A model generated the notes under the pieces. That model made no database searches. It saw only the letters and a program-made list of their open reading frames with translations, and was not told the origin of the DNA. Below, piece by piece: positions 14,526 to 21,800 of a stretch of DNA of 33,659 nucleotides. The translations under genes were made by a program, and so were the position numbers. The stretch is from an uncultured Bacilli bacterium. GTDB lineage: Bacteria > Bacillota_I > Bacilli_A > RF39 > UBA660. The stretch is from positions 1 through 33,659 of the forward strand of contig CANQRL010000014.1 in the NCBI GenBank assembly GCA_947626275.1, in the 5' to 3' direction. Position 1 is the stretch's first letter. The number at the start of each line of letters is the position of its first letter.

Positions 14526-16427
14526 TCACATACGATGATTTACATCATAGATAAAATCACTATGATGATTCATTCCATAAGTTGTATCATATCGCTGTAC
14601 AGCCTGAGCAAAATCTGGAGTTGGAGCACTAGTATCTCCAAAACCACTTAAAGCATCACCATAAATAGCAGGAATCGATGCTTTTAAAGCTTCTATTAAT
14701 CGACAATCCTTATGATCCTCCACAAATTGTAAAATTTTTTGTAGGGAAACGTTGATATTCTCTCCGTTAACCGTCAAATGAAGGACTTGACCAACACCAT
14801 TCATAGTAGCCGTTGATAACGCTCCTACTAAAAAGGAGTTAATCGTCTCAGCTGTCAATCCCGTAAAATCGACAGTTTCTTCTAGCAAAACAGCTTGTGC
14901 GCCTGCTTTTACAAGGCTTAAAGCCGCCCTATTCATTCCACCAAGAGCAGCATTTTTTAAAGAAAGACCAGCTTCCATACTCAAACCTGGAATCTTACCA
15001 ATAACATAACTCAAACTAGCAGAAGAAATTCCAACCACAGCTCCATAAAAATTAGAAACTGGTAAATCATTTCCATCAATCATCGCCTGATTTTTGGCAT
15101 TTCCACCAGCAGACGCTCCTAATAAAACAAGACCAGTAGCTTTTCCGGCTGCCGGAGTTCCTACAATGGATACTAAAGTAGAAGCTAAAATGGAAGGAGT
15201 CGTATTTCCAACTGCAACACCTGATTCATACCCTAACCGTAATCCCAAAGACGATTCTAATTCATCCAAAATATACATTTGCGCATATTGGTTAGTAGAA
15301 ATCATTCCTTCTTTATTAAAAATATTGGCAACTCCCTCGCCCCAGTTTTCAATTCCATCTACGAATCCTTTTCCACTGGATAGTAGAATACTGCCAACAT
15401 CTCCTTTGATTTTTCCATTTTCATCCGTAATCGATTTGATAAATTCATCTTTTTCTCGTAGTGCCTCTTTTTTATTGATTCTATCTTCGATAGCTTTTAA
15501 ATATTCTTGAGCAGCTTCTCTTCCTTTTGTCTCATACAAATAGCAATACATCATTTTATCTTGCTCATCTAATAAATCGTAGCGGATTTTAGACAAGAGA
15601 TGAAATGCCTTATATTTGTTAGGAGAATTGGCTAGTGTGTTTGCTAGGGCTACCTCATTGATAGTTCCTGAATAAAAACCTTCTAAATCTTCATACAACC
15701 CAGAAATATCTGTGACAGGAGGAGAAATGCTCCAATCAGCAGCGTATTTTAAAAACTCGTCCGTCGCCGCTAAAACTTTATACGGATATTCCTTCTTCTC
15801 CTGCTCTAACGCATATTTACTCGCCTTTACAACCGTTAAATCCCCTTCACATTCTTTCACTCGCGTCTCATATTCTTGATAGGTTTTAAACACTCCACCG
15901 GTTTCACGGGACGTCGCATCGTCTATTTCTTTTTGAAATCTAACCAAATTATCATAATATTCTTTTCCACGAGGAGTTTTTTCAATGACTAATTGACGTC
16001 TGGCATCATAATCTAATTGATTCCATTCTTCTACAGAAATTTCAAACGTTTCCTCGACCATTGTACCATACTGGTAATCGGCAACCAATCCAGCAATAGC
16101 ATCTTCATTTGCCCGAATTGAAATAGCTAACACATCATAGTTTTTAGATAATACTTTTCCTACCTCCTCTAGCCATTTCTGCTCAGTTTTTATTTTTTCC
16201 ATGACATCTTCACAAATTTGTATATAGTTTTCTGCCTCTTTTTCTTGTGCTTGATAAAAAGCTTCCATCGAGGCACTTTCCGTCTGACCATTTGATTCTT
16301 CGTAATTTTCTACTATCTCGTACAAATCATCCAAAGTAAATTTTGGAAGTTCTTTTGTCAAACGGATATTTTCCCATTTTAATCCACCGTTTTCATTATA
16401 CGATTTTTTCATTGAAATTAATGCCAC
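14526..16427 (-). CDS. Candidate T7SS substrate, paralog B (633 aa)
   Basis: A paralog of the following 673-residue protein, sharing the same order of parts: charged helical N-terminus (~1-230), YCYLYETKGREAAQEYLKAI near ~300, GKGFVDGIENWGEGVANIF near ~350, then a long glycine/alanine-rich hydrophobic segment (LGASAGGNAKNQAMIDG, YGAVVGISSASLSYVIG). The shared NQYxQMxIL and AVGNxTPSIL phrases make the relationship plain. The tail differs: it lacks the 33-residue repeats and ends in a His/Asn/Tyr-rich stretch. The start is GTG at 16427 (MALIS..SYNENGG), aligned with the paralog's MALLS. An own promoter lies directly upstream and the two paralogs probably form one transcript. Function unknown; the locus suggests T7SS export. 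Confidence 0.6.
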   Translation of the reverse strand: MALISMKKSYNENGGLKWENIRLTKELPKFTLDDLYEIVENYEESNGQTESASMEAFYQAQEKEAENYIQICEDVMEKIKTEQKWLEEVGKVLSKNYDVLAISIRANEDAIAGLVADYQYGTMVEETFEISVEEWNQLDYDARRQLVIEKTPRGKEYYDNLVRFQKEIDDATSRETGGVFKTYQEYETRVKECEGDLTVVKASKYALEQEKKEYPYKVLAATDEFLKYAADWSISPPVTDISGLYEDLEGFYSGTINEVALANTLANSPNKYKAFHLLSKIRYDLLDEQDKMMYCYLYETKGREAAQEYLKAIEDRINKKEALREKDEFIKSITDENGKIKGDVGSILLSSGKGFVDGIENWGEGVANIFNKEGMISTNQYAQMYILDELESSLGLRLGYESGVAVGNTTPSILASTLVSIVGTPAAGKATGLVLLGASAGGNAKNQAMIDGNDLPVSNFYGAVVGISSASLSYVIGKIPGLSMEAGLSLKNAALGGMNRAALSLVKAGAQAVLLEETVDFTGLTAETINSFLVGALSTATMNGVGQVLHLTVNGENINVSLQKILQFVEDHKDCRLIEALKASIPAIYGDALSGFGDTSAPTPDFAQAVQRYDTTYGMNHHSDFIYDVNHRM

Positions 16428-16452
16428 AATATCACACACCTATTCTATTTTT

Positions 16453-16482
16453 ATTATAACATTTTTCCCTTTTTTCACACAA
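16453..16482 (-). promoter_or_regulatory. extended -10 promoter of the paralog pair
   Basis: Minus strand TGTTATAAT (16453-16461) is a perfect extended -10. A -35 TTGTGT (16477-16482) lies at 18-base spacing. Transcription would begin ~20 bases before the GTG start, downstream of the terminator at 16484-16518, so the two large paralogs are a separate unit from the WXG genes. Confidence 0.72.
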
Positions 16483-16483
16483 T

Positions 16484-16518
16484 AAAAAAGGAAAACGCCA
16501 ATGAATTTTTCCTTTTTT
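16484..16518 (-). terminator. intrinsic terminator after the WXG/small-protein unit
   Basis: A perfect 12-bp stem AAAAAAGGAAAA/TTTTCCTTTTTT (16484-16495 with 16507-16518) and 11-base loop. The T-rich arm gives a run on the minus strand, and the A/T symmetry makes it potentially bidirectional. It isolates the upstream unit (WXG, 288 aa, 77 aa) from the substrate pair. Confidence 0.8.
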
Positions 16519-16688
16519 AACGAGGAAAAGTTGTCATTCTTCTTTATTTTTCCTTTAAAACTCATATCTTTTCGCCGCTTTTTCTCTCTTAGTGTTGAAA
16601 TTCACGGTTTGACTTTTATTTTACACTTTCTTCCATACATTCCATAGCAAACTTCTATGAATTGTATCATAATTTCTAAAAAAAGAGG
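16519..16688 (-). other. 170-base non-coding stretch before the substrate pair
   Basis: Between the 77-aa gene and the terminator there is no convincing gene. A TGATACAAT extended -10 (around 16655-16663, minus strand) without a good -35 could start a short RNA of about 150 bases that ends at the 16484-16518 terminator. Otherwise it is an ordinary 3' untranslated region. Confidence 0.3.
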
Positions 16689-16922
16689 TTATCGCAACCG
16701 TGATACCTCTAACAATATATCTTGTGATAATCTCTTTTCTAATTCTTCTATTTTCCGCTTTGTCTCTAAAAGGTCTTTTCCCATATAAGGATTTCGATCA
16801 CAAGAGAAGCTATTTTCCACTTCTCCATTTAAATCCTGTAAACTATTGATGACGCTCCCTAATTGTTCATCAATTTTTTTTAACTCCTCATAGAGTGTTT
16901 GATAAATTACTTTTTCTTCCAT
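16689..16922 (-). CDS. Small coiled-coil protein of the T7SS locus (77 aa)
   Basis: No known family recognised. The 77 residues form two amphipathic helices (~5-38 and ~50-76) with heptad-like leucine/isoleucine spacing (YEELKKIDEQLGSVINSL; KRKIEELEKRL), separated by a short SCDRNPY turn. Size and helix-turn-helix shape resemble the small adaptor or chaperone partners found beside T7SS LXG substrates. Its start follows the 288-aa gene's stop by one base, and a GAGGAAC ribosome binding site sits in that gene's last codons, so the two are translationally coupled. A role in guiding the following large proteins is inference from position. Confidence 0.65.
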   Translation of the reverse strand: MEEKVIYQTLYEELKKIDEQLGSVINSLQDLNGEVENSFSCDRNPYMGKDLLETKRKIEELEKRLSQDILLEVSRLR

Positions 16923-16923
16923 A

Positions 16924-17790
16924 TCATAGTTCCTCTAAATTATGAATATTCTTCGCAACTAAATCACGATATTCACGATTATTTTCATCTAAATACCTTT
17001 TGAAATACGCATTACTTTCCGCTATTCTTCTAAAGGAAAGAAGAAAGGTATTATTAATTTCTACAATGGTTTTACTATTCGGTGTGTTATAAAACTGAGG
17101 AAGTTCCTCCATATAAAAACTCAATTTTTGAATCAGTTTTTCCTCTTCTAATAATCGAGGCTCTAACTTATTGCTCGCAAGTTTTACTTGTTCTGCATCA
17201 AAGGCATATTTAGAAGAAAAGTCCCCCTCCGTAACATTTTCAAAGGTAGAATTTTCCTCTGTTTTGACTTGAAAAATATCTTTCCAAGAATTTCGCAATT
17301 GATTTTCAATTAATTCAATTTTTTCAACTTGTAGCTTCGTTTTACTTTTGATGGTTACTAGCTTTTCGACTTCACTCTTTAATCCTTTTTTCTGCTCACC
17401 AAGATTCCATTGCAAATGAGTAGCAGGAACTGTTAAGTGACTATAATGATTCATCGTGTTTTCCATATGTCCAATCAAATTGTCATATCTTCTAAGAATA
17501 TAATCCTTATTTTCTGGATCACACTCCACGATATCACCGAATTTTGCATATTGAATTAGAGCATTATCAAAAGCAAGCAATTCTTTTCGAAGTCCAAAGA
17601 CAACTTTTTGAACATCCAATTCATTTTCTTGAATGCGCAAATAATAGGATTTCGTTTTATTGCTCCACCAATAATGAGATAATTCTTCGAAAATCCAATG
17701 AATTTCTCTCGCATTATTTTCATAATCCTCTAGAATCTTCTTCATTTGGCTAATCGTGTTTTTTAATTCTATACATTTTATCTTTATCAT
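16924..17790 (-). CDS. WXG-like helical protein (288 aa)
   Basis: Not a standard family member. Residues ~5-85 look like a WXG100 helical hairpin: helix, a YWWSNKTKSYY turn (W41-W42-S43, in the place of W-x-G), helix. The remainder (~90-288) is also helical and charged, with a second possible hairpin at ~205-285. No signal peptide or membrane segment. The ATG at 17790 is chosen over the upstream ATG (17817) because AGGTG lies 7 bases before it. It follows the long WXG protein, with a strong hairpin (17811-17837) between them, and is coupled to the 77-aa gene. Probably a secretion partner or a substrate of the EssC system. Confidence 0.6.
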   Translation of the reverse strand: MIKIKCIELKNTISQMKKILEDYENNAREIHWIFEELSHYWWSNKTKSYYLRIQENELDVQKVVFGLRKELLAFDNALIQYAKFGDIVECDPENKDYILRRYDNLIGHMENTMNHYSHLTVPATHLQWNLGEQKKGLKSEVEKLVTIKSKTKLQVEKIELIENQLRNSWKDIFQVKTEENSTFENVTEGDFSSKYAFDAEQVKLASNKLEPRLLEEEKLIQKLSFYMEELPQFYNTPNSKTIVEINNTFLLSFRRIAESNAYFKRYLDENNREYRDLVAKNIHNLEEL

Positions 17791-17810
17791 ATAGTCACCT
17801 CTACAAAGAG

Positions 17811-17837
17811 ATAGCAACTATTTTCCAATAGTTGCTA
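17811..17837 (-). other. strong intercistronic hairpin
   Basis: A perfect 11-bp stem TAGCAACTATT/AATAGTTGCTA (17812-17822 with 17827-17837) with a 4-base loop. On the minus strand it is followed by TCTCTTTG and not by a proper T run, so it is more likely a partial terminator or an mRNA end protector for the WXG gene than a full stop. Confidence 0.65.
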
Positions 17838-17861
17838 CAAAATAACAAAAAGCGTTTTTAA

Positions 17862-18497
17862 CTAGCTAACGTTACCAGTATTGGTACTTGTAAGATTAGC
17901 TGCACTTTCATCTACTTCAGATAGAGCAGATTGTAATTCCGTTCTTAATGCTTCCATAGATTCTTGATACAATTGATTTACTCTTGCAAAAGCTGCTGCT
18001 ACTGCTGCTTGCTCTTCTGCATTATCAAATGCTTGTGAACTCTTAATTGAAGATTCTGAAGAAGTTAATTCATCATGAATTTGTGTCTTCATTTGATCAA
18101 AATACTCTACTACTTCTGAAGCAGTACGTCCATCTCTAAGACCTTCAAATCCGTCTGCAAATTTTGGTTGAACACCATCTAAAGCAGATGCATCAAAAGA
18201 TACTTCTGGAATAGCTGGAACAACTACGTTACCATTATTGAATTGGTTGTAGTTTCTAACATTCGTTCTTAATGCTTCCACAATTCCACTTACATTTTGT
18301 CTGTAGCTGTTTCCAATTTCAACAATTGCCTCTTTCAAAGCTTTTGCGAATTGGCAAGCCCTTTCTGACTCCCAAACTTCAATTAATTTTCCTGCAAATG
18401 TTCCTACTCCACTTGTTATCTTACCGTTAAAAGCATCATTCGCACTATTAACATGATTAGCTAGTTGAGTAACATTTTCTTGACTTATAGCTGCCAT
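17862..18497 (-). CDS. Double-length WXG100-like ESX protein (211 aa)
   Basis: An ESAT-6/WXG100-like secreted protein of T7SS, but about twice the normal ~100 residues. The first half is a helical hairpin (~5-38 and ~47-88) with W42-E43-S44 at the turn, where the family has W-x-G. A proline-containing linker (~92-105) follows, then a second helical hairpin (~125-150 and ~160-197), and a Ser/Thr/Asn tail. Free of membrane segments, as expected for the family. A good GGAGAGG ribosome binding site, its own TTGACA promoter and a leader stem-loop suggest strong expression. It follows esaB directly. It could act as an internal dimer replacing the usual EsxA homodimer. Confidence 0.72.
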   Translation of the reverse strand: MAAISQENVTQLANHVNSANDAFNGKITSGVGTFAGKLIEVWESERACQFAKALKEAIVEIGNSYRQNVSGIVEALRTNVRNYNQFNNGNVVVPAIPEVSFDASALDGVQPKFADGFEGLRDGRTASEVVEYFDQMKTQIHDELTSSESSIKSSQAFDNAEEQAAVAAAFARVNQLYQESMEALRTELQSALSEVDESAANLTSTNTGNVS

Positions 18498-18524
18498 TTA
18501 ATCCTCTCCTTTTCAAGCTATACT

Positions 18525-18541
18525 GATAAGACTACCTTATC
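18525..18541 (-). promoter_or_regulatory. 5' stem-loop in the WXG mRNA leader
   Basis: GATAAG-GTAGT-CTTATC hairpin (18525-18541) positioned at the predicted 5' end of the transcript and 27 bases from the start codon. Such 5' hairpins often protect mRNAs from decay. Confidence 0.5.
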
Positions 18542-18548
18542 TAGTTGT

Positions 18549-18578
18549 ATTATCGCATGTTTTCTTTCCCATTGTCAA
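18549..18578 (-). promoter_or_regulatory. promoter of the WXG unit
   Basis: TTGACA (18573-18578), 18 bases, GATAAT (18549-18554) preceded by TG (extended -10). It lies between esaB and the WXG gene, so the WXG-like protein can be made in excess of EssC and EsaB. Confidence 0.75.
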
Positions 18579-18609
18579 CATTTTTTACACTTTTTTACAA
18601 TGATTGAGT

Positions 18610-18876
18610 CTAATTTTGGCAACGAATCATGACAATTTCAGTCCCATTTCGAATATCGGTATCCAAAACAGACTCATTTCCATCATAAAATTTTCCACTT
18701 TGCTTGTTCATAAATAAATATTCAAAATTAGGTTCTAAACGAATTCCACTTAGGTCGAAAACAGATTTTACAACCATCTTATTAATCTTCCAAATTTGTT
18801 CATTCACGGGAATAAACAAATCGAATTCTCTATCTAATTCTGGAAAAATAATTTTTACTAAGACTTTATTGTTCAT
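18610..18876 (-). CDS. esaB: EsaB/YukD ubiquitin-like T7SS protein
   Basis: About 88 residues. The beta-grasp ubiquitin-like pattern of YukD/EsaB is present: VLVKIIFPELDREFDLFIP, a helix with INKMVVKSVFDLSGI, then NESVLDTDIRNGTEIVMI. In T7SSb loci EsaB is a small cytosolic regulator or assembly factor next to EssC. The true start is the ATG at 18876, whose GGAGG ribosome binding site lies in the last codons of essC (its Glu/Asp tail). The gene therefore overlaps essC by 11 bases and should be coupled to it. The upstream in-frame ATG at 18903 is deep inside essC and is not needed. Confidence 0.82.
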   Translation of the reverse strand: MNNKVLVKIIFPELDREFDLFIPVNEQIWKINKMVVKSVFDLSGIRLEPNFEYLFMNKQSGKFYDGNESVLDTDIRNGTEIVMIRCQN

Positions 18877-21800
18877 CTTCGTCCTCCTCTTCCATCTTCT
18901 CAAATTCTAACAATTTCACAATTCGATAAGAAGATTCTGAAATGAGGAATCCAATATCATTTTTATATTCCTTCATAAGTTCATTATTAAAGGTAGATAA
19001 CTTAATAAGGTTTTGTTCAGAAACCCCTTTACCAATAAAAATGCCATCACCGGAAGAAAAGTTTCCTTGGTACCACTTATCAAAAGCGTAATTCTTCAAT
19101 TTAGAAACGTCATCAGATACAAGAATAACGGCCTTTTCATTTTTCTTAGCAAGTTCAAATAAACTTACTAATTTTTCCTTATCCGCAAGTTTATCAAGAA
19201 TCTTACTAATACCGTATAAATAGATAACTTCTATTTGATTAGAGGCTGTTTCATTTTCTCTTTGAAGAAGTTCTAATAATTGGTTTAGTACTTCATCAAA
19301 TTGCGAAGGAAACCAATGAACAATCTCTTTTTTAGACTCCAACATTTGAAGAGGATCAAAGACGGTAATATTCGTATTTGGCGTCCGTTTGATTACCTCG
19401 AGAAGACTTGCTGCAAAAGAGGTAACGTATTTCAATTTATTAGCCGTAATAACCGTTCCAACAATATTGGTAAAATCGTATTTAGCGATACTTAAGTCAG
19501 ACTTATCAATTCCAATTGGAACACGATTCATACCTTTAATTGCACTTTGAACAGATTCAAGTACTACCTGATTTGGTAACACTGGAACGGCTTTGGCACG
19601 CGTCTGATATTGAGCATTTAATGCTTCTATTTTCGCTCGTACGTAATCGGCTAAATTCGCTTCATCTTCCACGATAGAAGCAGTCTGAAATTCGTGTAAG
19701 GTATCATCTCGATAGATTCCTCTACCAAAGATATCTCTTGGTATCAATTTCTTACTATCATTAAAAACAACTGAATAATCACTTGGATCCTTGAGTTTTA
19801 AAGCATAGTTATTGTTAATATTTTGAGAAATTCTTCGCGCAATAGAATTCACTCCCGTTGCAGTAATTAAGAAGACTACTCCATATCTCTCAGAATCACG
19901 AATGTATTCTGGAAATTCATCGTATAGATTTTTATCATTGTCCATGATGGAATCAAAGTTATTCATCACAACAACCCATAATGGCATCGTTTGATTTGTC
20001 TGCTTATAAGTCTTGTAATCCCCACCAAATTCAGACAACACCTTTTTTCGATTGTCTATTTCTCTTTTTAGCATCTTAAAGAAGTTTTGATATTTCTCTT
20101 CTTCTCCAGCACAGATAACCCCACCGACATGTGGTGCTTTCTCATATCGACGAAAACCTTGAGAACCAAAATCAAGGATATAATATTGAAGTCTATCTGG
20201 AGAAAACTTAATAATACTAGAATAAATAATAGAATTTAAAATCATTTCATACTCAGAACCATCCATACCATAAATAGCGGTATTTCCTTCCTCGATGAAG
20301 TCATACACTAAAAGACCTTGTTCCTGTCTTTCGGGAGCATCATATTCTCCGACAATCGCTAAAATATTTTCATCATTGAGTAGCTGTCCGTATTTTTGAT
20401 AGAGTTCATCTACAATAATAACTTCTGGAATATTTTCTAACCATAATCGTTTCGCATATTTATTCGTCTTTTGAGCAGTGGCAATAATCTCATCCATAAT
20501 GGCAGAGATTTGTTCCCCCTTTGCTGCTCCTTTCGAACCGGTTGAAAACTGCATATTCTTAATATGATATCCATTGTCATTTAAGAAGTTAATACTCTTA
20601 TCAACCTGCTTTACAATTCTATCAGAAGGGAAATACTTCGCTCCACACCATGCGGATTGACCGAGTGCGAAATACTCATCATATCCTACTTGAAGATAAA
20701 ATCTACCAGTTTGTTTTAAGTTCGCCGCATCAGGACGTTTTAACATCTCGTTACTGTCTGAAGCATCCTGAACTTTCAAACAGATATGGAACTTCGAGTT
20801 AGACCAAATTTGATCATTAACTACACCAGTTGGTTTCTGAGTTGCTAAAATCAAGTGAACTCCGAGGGAACGACCAATACGAGCAATACTGATAAGATTA
20901 TCCATAAAATCTGGTTGTTGGCTCTTCAATTCCGCAAACTCATCACAGACGATGAAAAGATGTGGTATCGGTTCTTCAATCTTACCTTCCTTATAAAATC
21001 TTTGGTATTTATAAATATCAATTGTACTTTCTCCTAAATTGTCACGGGCTTCATTAAACATTCTTTGCCGTCTTTTAATCTCACTATCAATGGATACTAA
21101 AGTACGGTCCATCTCTGCTTTATCCAAGTTGGTAATCGTTCCCGCTAAATGAGGAAGAGAAACACCTGTTACTTTGTTCTCAAAAGCAAAAGCTAGACCT
21201 CCACCTTTGTAGTCGATAAGAATAAAGACAACATCATCGGGACTGTAATTTACAGCCATGGAAAGAATATACGTAATGATAAACTCACTCTTTCCGGAAC
21301 CAGTCATACCGGCTATTAATCCGTGAGGTCCATGATATTTTTCATGGAGATCCAGATTCATCCATTTGCCCTGTTCATCCACACCGATTTCAGCCTTCAA
21401 ACTGGTTGTCGCATCATTGGTATTCCAACGATTCAAGATATTTAGCTGTTCTACTTTTCCAACCCGTTCCATTTCCAAGAACGTAATCGAATTTGGTAGA
21501 GATCCTACTTCCTCTTCAAATTCAATAGGAATATTCGATAAGGTACGAGCAATATTCATCATATCAATATCGTATTTGATTTCATCATAGAACGTAAGTT
21601 GTTCTTGATTTTCGTAAGAATTTTTCAAAATGCCGGAAGTCTTATCCCCTAGGGTAATAAAGTTATTACACTTACTAGGAAGTCTACTTAACCGATTTTC
21701 TAGAATAATTAAACTAAAACCAATATTTTTGTCGGCTTCGGTGAGTTCCTTTAGAAAATTGTATCGTTTGATATCTTCATAGTCATCTACGACAATTAAG

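Noticed and set aside
15094..15510. 138-codon plus-strand open frame inside paralog B
   Set aside because: Pro/Ser/Thr-rich composition typical of antisense reading of a Gly/Ala-rich gene; no start signals.
16440..16565. 41-codon minus-strand open frame in the gap before paralog B
   Set aside because: No ribosome binding site, Lys/Phe-rich composition, and it runs through the terminator and promoter.
17791..17817. longer 288-aa protein starting at 17817
   Set aside because: The codons lie beside the strong intercistronic hairpin; AGGTG is correctly spaced for 17790.
18877..18903. longer esaB starting at 18903
   Set aside because: Would overlap essC further, and the GGAGG site belongs to the ATG at 18876, where the ubiquitin-like fold begins.
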